Shown here: positions 20,754-32,073 of the stretch, piece by piece
Layout of the letters: each line of letters starts with the position of its first letter
How positions within the stretch are numbered: position 1 is the stretch's first letter
Notes under the pieces: model-generated
What the model was told of the DNA's origin: nothing
The model's input: the letters and a program-made list of their open reading frames with translations, nothing else
Databases searched by the model: none
Assembly (NCBI GenBank): GCA_963788585.1
Contig: CAWBHA010000003.1
Coordinates: 1,116,001-1,180,000, forward strand
Source of the DNA: Bog-473 sp963788585
GTDB taxonomy: Bacteria; Actinomycetota; Acidimicrobiia; Acidimicrobiales; RAAP-2
DNA: 64,000 nt
Direction: 5' to 3'
Position numbers and translations under genes: made by a program

Positions 20754-23700
20754 ATGGTGGGTTCGGACGGAGCGCGGGTCCACGTATCACGGGCCTTTGC
20801 TGTCATTGCCGGGTTATTGGCGCTCGCCTTGCTGATCGCAACAACCGTTGTCCCGGTCCAACAGGCCTCGGCGCAGGAACAGCAAATTAGCTTCGTTCGT
20901 CTGGCGAACTCGGTCGTGCCTGCGGTGTCAAACGGTCAACTCAAATCCGTGTCGACCCCCTCATCGGCGGCCAACCAAAGCCTCACCCTCACGGTGACGT
21001 TGAACCGATCAGACCAGAGTGGTTTCACCGATTACCTGTCGAGCATGGACAACCCAGCCTCGCCCAATTATCGGCACCATCTCACGCCTGGGGAACTCGC
21101 CCAGCGTTTCGGCCCGAGCCAGTCTTCATACGACGCCGTCCTTTCGTGGCTGCGATCCAAGGGCTTCAATCTTGTCCAAGGTTCGAGCGACCGTTTGACC
21201 ATAACGGTCAAGGGGACCGAGACCCAGGCAGTTGAAGCCTTCAATACGCAGATCGGCTACTACCAAGCTGATGGGCACACGACCTACTCGAACACTGAAC
21301 CATTGGCTGTGCCGGAAAACCTCGCTTCATATGTCCAATCCGTCAGCGGCCTCTCCGACCTCGCGACACCCACTGCGCCGCGGGCATCAACCGAGTCCTC
21401 AATGACCCCGACCCAGGAGTCCTCGCTCAAGTCGCTATTGTCCACACTCACCCCAGCTCAACAGTCCTCACTCAAGTCGGCCTTCTCTTCACTGACCCCG
21501 ACGCAAGAGTCCTCGCTCAAGTCGGCATTGTCCTCAGTGACCCCGACCCAGGAGTCCTCGCTCCAGTCCGTATTGTCCGTGATGACTCCCGCCCAACAGT
21601 CTGCGGTCGAGTCGGCACGTTCATCGATTCAGTCGACTCTTTCGGGAGCTTCACGATCGTCAAACGACATTGCCGGACTCTGCTTGGGTGCTTTGGGAAT
21701 CGATATAGCAATTATAGCGTTATTTTTGGCGATTGAGCTGGTTGCTTGGTTTGTGACTCTGCTTTTCGCCGCATATTTTATCGCCGCGTTAGCTTGTGTT
21801 ATTCCGGCCATCCAGTACGCCGCTGCCCCAACCCCCGCAACAGGTGGTCAGTCAAATGGAAGTCGGGGATCGCCGGGAAAGCCTGGAAAACCAGAGGATC
21901 CACCGCTCTCGATAACGACATCCGACCTTGTCCCAGACCTACAAACTAACCCCGCCACGCCTTACAGTGATTATGTCGAGGCCAGTGGGGGTGTCCAGCC
22001 TTATATGTGGAGTGTTTCGGGTCTTCCCAACGGCTGGGGAATGAACACGAGTACAGGGCAGGTCTTTTATGGGGGAACACCAAGCACACCAACCGGAGGT
22101 TACAGCCCAACATTTACCGTGACGGATGCGAACAATAACGTGGTCACGAAAACGATCAACCTAACGGTGAGTGCCTTGACAATGAGTGATGTCAAGCCCA
22201 GCAGTGGACTAAAGACGAAGAGCACTCAAACGTTACGAACGCCTGCCATTCTCACCAGTCTGACTAGTAGTTCCTCGCCTGCATCTTCTAACGCACAAGA
22301 CCCAGATACGAACCCACAGAAGATCGGGCTTTTGGAATATGACACTTATAACACTAGTGACGTTACGGACTGGCAAAACTATATGAGAGTTTTCGGTGGT
22401 CCCGTGGCCCGACTCAGCGAGGTAAACGTTGATGGGGGAGCATCGCTAATACCCGGACAACCTGAATCTGAAGTGTTGCTCGACATAGTTACGGCGATTA
22501 TGTACTCGGATTGGCCGGGAAGCTCCTACGTGGTTTACGACGCCCCCACGTCAGCGAGCTTTGAATCGATCTTCAATGCCATGATCAGTGACGGCGACAC
22601 TGTTATTTCAAATTCATGGGCACAATGTGAGGACGAAACTTCGCAATCTGAAGCTGATGCAATAGATTCCGTTCTTGCGGAAGCAGCAGCGAGTGGAATC
22701 AGTGTATTTAATGCATCGGGTGACAACGGTGGAACGTGCATCGACGGGAGTCCCAACACCGTGGGTGTTCCGGCAGACTCCCCCCACGCCACCGCCGTTG
22801 GCGGGACCTCGCTCACACAGAGCTTGACAACCGGCGCCTTCAGCGAATCGTGGTGGGGTGCAACGCAAACAACTTCCACTCCAGACGGCTCTGGCGGTTT
22901 TGGTGTGAGCAAGTACTTCACTCGTCCCTCATACCAAGACGGTTTTACAACGTCGACCATGCGTTCGGTGCCTGACGTCGTCTCGGACGGCGATCCGGCG
23001 ACAGGTGGTGTAGAGATCTGCCAGGCTGATGGTGGAGGTTGTCCTTCTGGGCTCGACTGGGGCGGGACGAGTATGACGACTCCCGCGTGGGCGGCATCCG
23101 TCGCGACACTCAACGAGGAACTTGGTTACAACATCGGCCAGGTCAATCCTGCCTTATATTCGCTGGCGGGTACAGACGCCAATGCTTTCCATTCGGCTTC
23201 GTCAATGACGAGCCCTGATAACGACTTTGCGCATGTTGGCTTGGGTTCTCCAAACTACTCCTACATCTTTCAAGGGTTAAGTGGGGAGGTAACCGGAGCA
23301 GTAGATCCAGACATCTCAGAGGTAACGCCGGCGTCGGGGCTTGAGCAGGTTCCCGCCGACGGCACGTCGACTGGTGATGTCGCGGTTCGCCTCAAAGATG
23401 GTAACGGCAATATCGTTTCCGGAAAGACGGTAGCCCTCACTTCGAATTCAGGTTGCAGCGCTCAAATATCAGCACCGAGTGGTCCATCTGACACGAACAA
23501 TGGGTTTGTTGGTTGGGCAGTAACCGACACGGTCCCGGAGACGTGCACGTTTACCGCGGTTGACACTTCCGACGGCGTGACCTTGGCGACGCAACCGACC
23601 GTTACCTTCTTGGCTCCGGCGGCATCCGGCGCAGAGATTTACGGCGGTCCGGCGCAGGTGAACAACGACGGGATGAGTGAAGCGACGATCACCGTCTACC

Positions 23701-26700
23701 TCGAGAACAGCCTCGATCAACCGGCGTCGGGAAAGACGGTATCAATCAGCGACGGAGCCGGAAGTGCGGTAATCACTCCCGCAGGAACGACGACTCCGGG
23801 GACGACGGCCGTTACCAACAGCGCGGGTAACGCAGTCTTCACGGCGACCGACACCACCGCCGAATCGGTCGACTTCACCGCTACTGACACAACGGACGGG
23901 AACCTGCCCGTTCCCGGCAGCGTGTCGGTGAACTTCGCACCGACGACGGCAACCTGCCCTACCGCGCTCCCAACCCCTGCCAGCGGGACCTCCGTCTCGG
24001 CTTTCGCCACCGGCATTAGCTATAACACCGAAGGCGCGATCTTCCCAGGCAACTTCACCGAAGGGGCCTGCAACACCAGTGCGGCTCCAGCGTTCGACAG
24101 CTCGGGCAACGCCTACATTGCAGATACAAATAACGGGACGATTCACGTTCTGCCTCCATCCGGAGGGGCGCTCAGCGCGGCGAATCAGCTCCCTGACGCG
24201 TCCTTCCCTCCCGACACCATCGGTCAGCTCGTCTTCGGGCCAGACGGTTCCCTGTACGCCGGGCTCGGCAATTTCTCGACGGACGTCTCCAACCCCGAGA
24301 TCGTGCAGCTTGATCCCACCACGGGGGCGACCATCCGGGTTGTAGCGGATTCGTCGAATGGCCTCCCCGACTGCCCCTACGTCATGGCGGTCGATCCGTT
24401 GAGCGGCGACCTCTTCACCGACGACGAGTGTTCCGGTTACGCGGCCAGTGACCAGATCAGTCGGATCAGCGATCCCAGCGGAGCAAACCCAACGGTGTCT
24501 GACTACTACACCACTGGCGGTTGCAACCTGGGCCTGACATTTGCGCCCAGATGGCACCCTCTATCTGGCCAACTGCAACGGCGAGGTCGACGCGATCACT
24601 GGAACGAACACCGCTACCCCGACCGAGAGCACGGTCGCGCCCGTATCGGGCACGCCGTTTTCGGTTGCGGTGACGGGGACCAACTCGTCCGGCGATGCCA
24701 CCTCACTCGACGTATTCACTTACAGCGGCGATGTGTACTCGGTTGATCTGACCCAAACGGCGCCAACCGTCAGCACGATCGCCACCGGGACCACCTTCTT
24801 CTACATCACGGCTACGAGCGCCAACGGCTGTGCCTACGGATCGATTCCAGGCAGCATTGTGGCCATCGGACCGTCGTCTTGCGCCAGCTCGACTCCCAGT
24901 ACCACCCCAGAGTTGACGCTCACGGATTCCAACACAACGAGCGCACCCGCTGGCTCGCCGGTAACGTTTACGGCGACTCTTAGCAACGTGACGAGTCCAG
25001 CAGGAACCCCGATACTCTTCGACATCTCTGGCGCCAATCCCCAGCAGTCCCAACTCGTCGACGCGAATTCGGGCGGTACGGCCAGCTTCACCTACAGCGC
25101 CGTTCATCCGGGGATTGATACCGTCACGGCCAGCAACGCGGGACCTCGGCGCTTGATTCGAATCCGGTCAATGTTCAGTGGGTTGCAGGCAAGGACACGA
25201 GCTTCGTATCTCTCAACGGCAGCCAGGAGATCGGAACCGTTGGTAGTCCTGCGACCTTGGAAGCAAGCGTAGCGGACGCTAGCCAAGAGTCCGCCTACGC
25301 CGGTAGCCGGCGCGACGGTCGACGTGTCGATGGGATCCCAGAGCTGCACGATCACGACGGGCAGTAGTGGTACCGGGACCTGCCAGATCACTCCCTCTAG
25401 CGCAGGGCTCCTACCGGTCAGTGCCACATATTGCTGGGTCAAGCATCTTGGTTGGAGGTACTGCGAATGGCTCGTTCTTTGCCGGAGGGCCGTCGACCAC
25501 GCCGCCACCGGGAGCCCCTGCCTTCACCAGCGCGGCCAGCGACACCGTCCCCTCGGGCACCGCCTTCACCTACTCGGTGACCACCACTGGGACACCGACC
25601 CCTGCCATCACGCTGGACACGGTCTCGACCCTGCCGAGCGGGGTGACGCTGACCGACAACGGCAACGGCACCGCCACCCTGGCCGGGACCTCGGCGGTGG
25701 CGCCGGGCGTCTATACGTTCAGCATCGGGGCCTCCAACGGGATCTCCCCCAACGCCACCCAGGCCTTCACGTTGACGGTGACGAGCGCCCCCGCCATCAC
25801 CAGCGCGGCCAGCGACACCGTTCCCTCGGGGAGCGCCTTCACCTACTCGGTGACCACGACGGGCTCGCCCACCCCGGCCATCACGCTGGCCTCGGGTTCG
25901 ACGCTGCCGAGCGGGGTGACGCTGACCGACAACGGGAACGGCACGGCCACCCTGGCCGGCACCTCGGCGGTGGCGCCGGGCGTCTATACGTTCTTCATCG
26001 GGGCCGCCAACGGGGTCACCCCCAACGCCACCCAGGCCTTCACGCTGACGGTGACGAGCGCCCCCGCCATCACCAGCGCGGCCAGCGACACCGTGGCGGC
26101 GGGAACCGCCTTCGCCTACTCGGTGACCACCACAGGAACGCCCACCCCGGCCATCACGCTGAACACGGTCTCGACCCTGCCGAGCGGGGTGACGCTGACG
26201 GACAACAAGAACGGCACGGCCACCTTGGCCGGGACCTCGTCGGTGGCGCCGGGCGTCTATACGTTCAGCATCGGGGCCTCCAACGGGATCACCCCCAACG
26301 CCACCCAGGCCTTCACGTTGACGGTGACGAGCGCCCCCGCCATCACCAGCGCGGCCAGCGACACCGTTCCCTCGGGGAGCGCCTTCACCTACTCGGTGAC
26401 CACCACGGGGACACCGACCCCGGCCATCACGCTGGCCTCGGGCTCGACGCTCCCCAGCGGGGTGACGCTGACGGACAACAAGAACGGCACGGCCACCTTG
26501 GCCGGCACCTCGGCGGTGGCCGCGGGCGTCTACACCTTCAGCATCCAGGCGGCGAATGGGATCACCCCCAACGCCACCCAGGCCTTCACGCTGACGGTGA
26601 CCAAGGCCCCCGCCTTCACCAGCGCGGCCAGTGACACGGTGCCGGCGGGGACCGCCTTCACCTACTCGGTGACCACCACGGGCACACCGACCCCGACCAT

Positions 26701-28096
26701 CACGCTGGCCTCGGGTTCGACCCTGCCCGAGCGGGGTGACGCTGACGGACAACGGGAACGGGACGGCCACCTTGGCCGGCACCTCGGCGGTGACGGCCGG
26801 GACCTACACCTTCAGCATCCAGGCGGCGAACGGGATCACCCCCAACGCCACCCAGGCCTTCACGCTGACGGTGACGCAGGCGACGAAGGGCCCGGCCATC
26901 ACCAGCGCCGCCAGTGACACCGTGCGCCTCGGGAACCGCCTTCACCTACTCGGTGACCACCACGGGCACACCGACCCCGGCCATCACCTTGGCCTCGGGC
27001 TCGACGCTGCCCAGCTGGGGTGACCCTGACCGACAACGGGAACGGCACGGCCACCTTGGCCGGCACGTCGTCGGTGGCCGCGGGCACCTACAAGTTCACC
27101 ATCCAGGCGGCCAACGGGGTCACCCCCAACGCCACCCAGGCCTTCACGCTCACGGTGACCCGGCGACCAAGGCCCCCGCCTTCACCAGCGCGGCCAGTGA
27201 CACCGTGACCGCGGGAACCGCCTTCACCTACTCGGTGACCACCACGGGCACACCCACCCCGGCCATCACGCTGGCCTCGGGCTCGTCGCTGCCCAAGGGG
27301 GTCACCCTCACCGACAACAAGAACGGCACGGCCACCTTGGCCGGCACGTCGTCGGTGGCCGCGGGCACCTACAAGTTCACCATCCAGGCGGCCAACGGGG
27401 TCACCCCCAACGCCACCCAGGCCTTCACCCTGACGGTGACCAAGGCCCCCGCCTTCACCAGCGCGGCCAGTGACACCGTCGACCGCGGGGAGCGCCTTCA
27501 CCTACTCGGTGACCACCACGGGCACGCCGACCCCGGCCATCACGCTGGCCTCGGGCTCGACGCTGCCCGAGGGGGTGACGCTCACGGACAACGGGAACGG
27601 CACGGCCACCTTGGCCGGCACGTCGTCGGTGGCCGCGGGCACCTACAAGTTCAGCATCCAGGCGGCCAACGGGGTCACCCCCAACGCCACCCAGGCCTTC
27701 ACCCTGACGGTGACGGCGAAGACGGCGCCAAGTGTCCCTCAAGTTCACCGGCGCCCTCTCCTATGTGAACTCTGGCTCGTTGACCTCGGGCGGATTTACC
27801 GTCAGCCCCGGCCACCGGCACCATCACCTCGGTGACCGGCACCGGCACCATTCCGGGGCTCAAGGGCGGCTCGGCGACCATCAAGGTCGCCATCGAACGC
27901 GAACCGGTGCCCTTCCTCGGAGTGCTCTATGTCGGCTACATCAGTGTGAGTGATCCTGGAGCACACCTCAACACCATCGCTGTCGTGCTTCACGCCAACC
28001 CTGAGCAGGGTTGGCACCAATGGGGTGTCGGGCGTCGCCTACGGGTTGGCACTCAACGGGAAGACGATCATCTACCAGCTGAGTTGGACGTTGTAA
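20754..28096 (+). CDS. Giant secreted sedolisin (peptidase S53) with Ig-like repeat tail
   Basis: About 2,440 residues. ATG 20754 follows GGGAGG at 6 bases. Domains in order: signal peptide (cleavage near ASA-QE); pro-kumamolisin domain (residues about 60-205); five 16-residue TPTQESSLKS repeats (about 215-300); two hydrophobic helices (about 305-360); an Ig-like segment; the S53 catalytic domain from about 520 with Glu573 and Asp577 in ESEVLLD, Asp657 in ASGDNGG and Ser773 in GGTSMTTPAWA; two or three Big_1-type Ig domains; an NHL/propeller-like part (SGNAYIADTNNG); eight He_PIG-like repeats; and a terminal module ending IYQLSWTL. S53 enzymes are acid-active endopeptidases. The first 3.8 kb is unbroken; about ten frame changes occur after 24,540, mostly single extra bases, with apparent deletions near 25,141 and 27,163. 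Confidence 0.8.
21399..21640 (+). repeat. Five 48-bp coding repeats (16-residue TPTQESSLKS unit)
   Basis: Imperfect tandem units of the form TPxQxSSLKSxLSxx lie between the prodomain and the hydrophobic segment of the S53 protein. Predicted helical and Ser/Gln-rich, they form an insertion not usual for sedolisins. Confidence 0.8.
25509..27715 (+). repeat. Eight tandem ~273-bp repeats encoding Ig-like (He_PIG) domains
   Basis: Each unit of about 91 residues runs from FTSAASDTV through AFTYSVTTTGTPTPAITL, LPSGVTLTDNGNGTATLAG and NATQAFTLTVT. Units begin near 25,520, 25,790, 26,065, 26,340, 26,610, 26,890, 27,175 and 27,450. They are nearly identical at DNA level, indicating recent tandem amplification or homogenisation, and are a hot spot for assembly collapse. 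Confidence 0.9.
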
Positions 28097-28395
28097 CCCA
28101 AGCGAACTTGCAGTCGGCGTCAAGGGGATTTCGTACGAGAGCGACGCCGGATGTCGATGTGCAATGTGCCGACGATCAAGAGGGTTGGTTGATGGTCCCG
28201 CGACCGGAAGATCGAGACGGATCCTGCGGTGAGTCGCCCGAAGTCAATTGATTCGTAAATGGAGCCTCGATCTTCGAGTAATGAGGCTGTCCGTGTCGTC
28301 CCGGGGCTCGTTCCGACGACTGTCCGACCAGGACAGACCGGGACGGTCAGCGGGAACCACTGGCGACTGAGACTGAGATTGCGCCAGGAACTGTC
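28097..28395. other. Non-coding right end of island
   Basis: About 300 bases between the peptidase stop and the right attachment-like repeat. No gene, terminator or known site was recognised. Confidence 0.5.
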
Positions 28396-28440
28396 CTCGT
28401 AATGCGCAGGTCGTCGGTTCGAATCCGACCTTAGGCTCCA
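28396..28440 (+). repeat. Right attachment-like repeat (partial tRNA-Thr copy)
   Basis: Copy of 19565-19609 with one mismatch, starting in the anticodon loop and ending with TCCA. It lacks the acceptor 5' strand, D arm and anticodon 5' stem, so it cannot be a functional tRNA. Confidence 0.85.
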
Positions 28441-28470
28441 AATGACCTGGTGAGAGCGGTTACTGCTCCC

Positions 28471-31400
28471 CTAGCGGCGATCCTCGTCGAGATCACCGAT
28501 CGCTTCGGGCTTGCCTGCGACGCGGCGGCGCGACAGGACCAGCGCGAGGGAGCCGAGGGCAAGGAACAGCGCCGCGCAGGACAGCAGCCTGGACAGATCG
28601 AGACCGGTGACGGCCAGGGCGCCAGGCGCGGCTGCGGGCACGACCGTGGACGCCGAGACGATGGAGGTCGAGGCACAGGCCTGCGCCGGGTTGTCGGGGC
28701 AGGGGTCGGTGATGAGGGTGGGTCCTGAGCCAGGGGGCGCAACGACGCTGACCCGATTCGTCAGAGTCCCGCCAGCGCCGGGAAGGACCGTCCCGAGCAG
28801 CGTCAGCGTTGCGGTGGCGCCCGGCGAGACAAGGGGCACGGTCCAGACCAATGCAGTGGGGTCGAACGTGCCCGAACCGTTCGTGTTCGCCGAAGTCAGC
28901 GCGAGGGAGGACGGTGGCGATTCCTGAGCCTCGACGTCCGTGGCGTCCCCAGTTCCGGTGTTGGTCAGCGTGATCGTGTAGGTGAGGGTGTCGCCCACGG
29001 CTGCACTCTGCTTGTTCACCGTCTTGGCGACCGCGAGCTGCGGCGTCCCGGGGATCCACGTCGTCGCGCACGACTGCGCGGGGTCGTCGGCACAGGGTTG
29101 CTCGACGACTGGGCTCGGGTCCCCAGGTGGAGCGTTCACGACGAAGCGATTGATCTGTGTCGTGTTGTCGGTCCCTTGGTTCACCGTGACGGTGATCGTC
29201 AGCTCGTCGGTCGCGCCCTGCGGGACTGTCCCGATTGTCCACACGCCCGAGGCCGGGGAGAAGGTGCCGACGCCCCCGGTGTCCGCGCGCACGAAGGTCA
29301 CGCCGGGGGGTAGCTGGTCCTGGGCGGTCACGCCGGTGGCGTCGGCCGATCCGGTGTTGCCCACCGCCATGGAGTAGGTGAGGGTCTGGCCGATGGCTGC
29401 GGTCTCCAAGTCCACCACCTTGGACTGGGTGAGCTGAGGGATGCCCGGCACGGTGGTGGAGGCGCACGAGGAATCCTCGTCCGGGCTCGGGCAGGGATTG
29501 TCCACGACGAGAGGAGGCGGATCCGGGGACTCGATGACCTGGAAGGCATTCACGAGCGTCGAACCGGCGGCCTGGGGCTCGATGGTGGCGGTCACCGTGA
29601 GCGTTGCCGTCTGTCCCACGCCGATCGTGCCGATGTCCCAGGCACCGGTCGTGGCGTCGAAGGTGCCGAATCCGTCGGTGTCGGCACTGACCACGCTGAT
29701 GCCGGCGGGGAGGGCGTCCTGAGCGACGACGCGGGTCGCATCGCCGGTCCCGGTATCGGCGAGGGTCATGGTGTACGTCAGGGTCGCTCCGACCGCAGCG
29801 GTCGCCTGGTCGACCACCTTGTTCTGCACCAATTGGGGCACGCCGGGGATCGTCGTCGCGGCGCAGGACTCGGTCGGGACGTCTGGGCAGGCATCGAGGA
29901 CGATGACGGGCACTCCCGTCGAGGTGATGACGAAGCGGTTGATCTGCGTCGTCGCTTCTGTGCCCGCATTCACCGTGGCAGTGACGGTGAGTGTCGCCGC
30001 AGTGCCGCTCGCCACGGTCCCGATGCTCCAGATGCCCGTGGAAGGGTCGTACGAGCCGGCGCCATGGGTATCGGCTGTCGCGAAGGTGACGCCTGCGGGA
30101 AGCGTGTCGGTGGCAGTGACGCCGGCGGCGTCTGCGGTCCCGTTGTTCGCCACTCCCATGGTGTAGGTGAGGGTGTCCCCGGGGACGGCCGTGGTCTGGT
30201 CCACGCTCTTGGACTGGATGAGCTCGGGCGTACCGGGAGGTGGCAGGACGTCGGTGCTGGCGCACGATTGCGCGGGGTTGTCTGCGCACGGGTTCTCGAC
30301 GTTGGGCGGGCCCACGCCCGGTGGCGGCGTCACGGCGAAGCGATCGACGAGCGTGGAGCCGGCGGTGCCCGCGTTGACGGTGACCGTCACCGTGAGCGTC
30401 TCGGTGGTACCGACAGCGACCGTCCCGACGGTCCACACGCCGGTCGCTGGGTCGAAGCTTCCCGTCGATGGTGTTGCGGACACGAACGTGACACCGGCCG
30501 GCAAGGACTCCGTCGCCGTCACGCCGGTCGCGTCGGCGGTGCCGGAGTTGCCCACGGTCATGGTGTAGGTCAGCGTGTCGCCTTCATAGGCGGTCGCCGC
30601 ATCGACCGTCTTGTCCTGGGTGAGGACCGGCACGCCGAGCTCTGTGTTGGTGATCCCACATGTGGCGGTATCACCGGCAGCCAGCGTCACGGTGTTGCCC
30701 GTGAGGCTTGCACCGGTGCAGACCCAGGCCGAAGGGCTGTAGCCGTCGGGTCCGTCGAGCTCGGAGAGGGTGTAGGTCCCGGGTATGACCTTGGCGCCAG
30801 TGACCGCACCCGACCCATCCGGCCCCGAGATCGTCTGGGGACCCGCCGCCTGGAGCGTCCAGTCGGCCGGATCGGCATCACCGCCGAAGGGGTTCTCGAC
30901 CGTTTTGGTCAGGGTCAACGTGGCGGGAATGAGGGAGTTGATCACCGTACAACTCAGAATCTGGCGGGATCCGACCGGCACGCTGAACCCGGTCGCTCCG
31001 ATGTTGGTCGAGGGAACGGGGTTGCCCCCTGAGGTACAGACGGCATTGGATCCGCCTTGTTGGACCAGTTGATAGCCGGTCTGTTGCGTTTCGTTGATCG
31101 TCGTCGTGCTGGTGTCGGGAACGGTGAAGTTCACCGTTCCGGCGCTCGACGTCACGCCGGAGGGCGGCACCACTGGACCCCGGGTGTTCGTCGCGGAGAA
31201 GGTCCAGCCGCCGCCCGGGCTCGTCGATCCGCTGAGGCTGCGGATCTGCTTGACCACGGTGATCGTGCCCTGACACGAGGCGGTTGCGATGGACACGAGC
31301 GTCTGCTGCAGGGCGTCCCAGTTCGTGACGTAGTAGTCGGAGTTCTGTGTCGGTCCCGAGATGTACTGGAGACGCCTGACGGCGGGCCCGGTGGTATTGC

Positions 31401-32073
31401 TGACCCCGACCGCGATGACGCGGGTGCCAGCTGCCTTCACCGCATTGGCCGATGTGATCGCCGCGTTGACCGTCGTGTCGTCGGTCGAGGTCCCGCTGCC
31501 GTTGTTGTTCGGTCCCCATGTCGTCGGATCACCGTCGGTGATGAAGAGCACGGCGTTGTAGTGCGGCTGACCCGCCGCGACGAGCTGGGAAAGCCCTTGG
31601 TCCCAGTTGGTCCCGCCGGACGCCGACGCCACGCGCGTGAGGCCGGCGATGCGCTGCGTGACCGTCGTGGCTCCGCCGACCGTGGCGATGGGTGTCGCCG
31701 GCAGGGCGAAATTTGCTGTGGGTTGGGTCCCCGGGATCGTCGGGTGGTTCGGGGTGCCGCCCGAACCGCTCGTGGCGGGGGCGAACGTGGCGAAGGTGTA
31801 CACGCCGACTTGCGATGGCGTCCCCTGGAGCACGGTCACCAGGTTGATGGAGGCCTGGCGCATCTGGACGAACTGCGGCGAGGTGATCGAGTTGGAGAGG
31901 TCGAAGTCGAGCGCGAGGTTGATGCCACAGCTCGCGGGGAGTGCGGGGTTGGGCGCGGGCGGCACCGTGATGGCGGCCGAGGCCGGGAGTGACCCGACCA
32001 GAGCGACAAGGGCACAGGCCACCAGCACCACGCTCGCCAAGAGCGCCATCGCTTCCCGAAGCCGTGTCCGCAC
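28471..32073 (-). CDS. Wall-anchored von Willebrand A / DUF11 repeat surface protein
   Basis: A 1,200-residue secreted protein in one unbroken frame. An N-terminal signal peptide (LASVVLVACALVALVGSLPASA) is followed by a vWA domain with MIDAS residues DFDLSNS, the Thr of GGTNW and FITDGDPT. Next come prealbumin-like/SpaA-like segments (TVENPFGGDADPADW, LSELDGPDGYSP). Five DUF11 repeats then begin xLTQDKTVD, LIQSKSVD, LVQNKVVD, LTQSKVVD and LAVAKTVN. The C-terminus has LAVTG, a hydrophobic helix and SRRR, a sorting signal of the LAxTG type used by class E sortases in actinobacteria. Likely an adhesin or matrix component. No sortase lies in the window. Its stop is 31 bases from the right attachment-like repeat. 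Confidence 0.85.
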   Translation of the reverse strand: MRTRLREAMALLASVVLVACALVALVGSLPASAAITVPPAPNPALPASCGINLALDFDLSNSITSPQFVQMRQASINLVTVLQGTPSQVGVYTFATFAPATSGSGGTPNHPTIPGTQPTANFALPATPIATVGGATTVTQRIAGLTRVASASGGTNWDQGLSQLVAAGQPHYNAVLFITDGDPTTWGPNNNGSGTSTDDTTVNAAITSANAVKAAGTRVIAVGVSNTTGPAVRRLQYISGPTQNSDYYVTNWDALQQTLVSIATASCQGTITVVKQIRSLSGSTSPGGGWTFSATNTRGPVVPPSGVTSSAGTVNFTVPDTSTTTINETQQTGYQLVQQGGSNAVCTSGGNPVPSTNIGATGFSVPVGSRQILSCTVINSLIPATLTLTKTVENPFGGDADPADWTLQAAGPQTISGPDGSGAVTGAKVIPGTYTLSELDGPDGYSPSAWVCTGASLTGNTVTLAAGDTATCGITNTELGVPVLTQDKTVDAATAYEGDTLTYTMTVGNSGTADATGVTATESLPAGVTFVSATPSTGSFDPATGVWTVGTVAVGTTETLTVTVTVNAGTAGSTLVDRFAVTPPPGVGPPNVENPCADNPAQSCASTDVLPPPGTPELIQSKSVDQTTAVPGDTLTYTMGVANNGTADAAGVTATDTLPAGVTFATADTHGAGSYDPSTGIWSIGTVASGTAATLTVTATVNAGTEATTQINRFVITSTGVPVIVLDACPDVPTESCAATTIPGVPQLVQNKVVDQATAAVGATLTYTMTLADTGTGDATRVVAQDALPAGISVVSADTDGFGTFDATTGAWDIGTIGVGQTATLTVTATIEPQAAGSTLVNAFQVIESPDPPPLVVDNPCPSPDEDSSCASTTVPGIPQLTQSKVVDLETAAIGQTLTYSMAVGNTGSADATGVTAQDQLPPGVTFVRADTGGVGTFSPASGVWTIGTVPQGATDELTITVTVNQGTDNTTQINRFVVNAPPGDPSPVVEQPCADDPAQSCATTWIPGTPQLAVAKTVNKQSAAVGDTLTYTITLTNTGTGDATDVEAQESPPSSLALTSANTNGSGTFDPTALVWTVPLVSPGATATLTLLGTVLPGAGGTLTNRVSVVAPPGSGPTLITDPCPDNPAQACASTSIVSASTVVPAAAPGALAVTGLDLSRLLSCAALFLALGSLALVLSRRRVAGKPEAIGDLDEDRR

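Larger units (their letters stand above)
19610..28440. mobile_element. Putative genomic island integrated at tRNA-Thr
   Basis: The segment is bounded by a direct repeat of the tRNA-Thr 3' half. Its first half (about 20.1-23.3 kb) is visibly more AT-rich than the rest of the window. It carries a single giant secreted peptidase gene and an inverted remnant of that gene's last module next to the tRNA. No integrase, transposase, replication or phage gene was recognised, so it is either a decayed element or a cargo island mobilised in trans. The boundary assignment is seen in the sequence; the mechanism is inferred. Confidence 0.65.

Noticed and set aside
25509..27715. CRISPR-like or transposon repeat array
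   Set aside because: The repeats are contiguous, 273 bp long and in coding frame for Ig-like domains, without spacers.
24540..28096. Programmed frameshifting to make peptidase variants
   Set aside because: Breaks are numerous, lack a common slippery site or pseudoknot, and resemble the single-base errors in unrelated essential genes.
28244..28441. Small - strand frame starting MEPKVGFEPTTCALR
   Set aside because: Antisense translation of the partial tRNA-Thr copy; not a gene.
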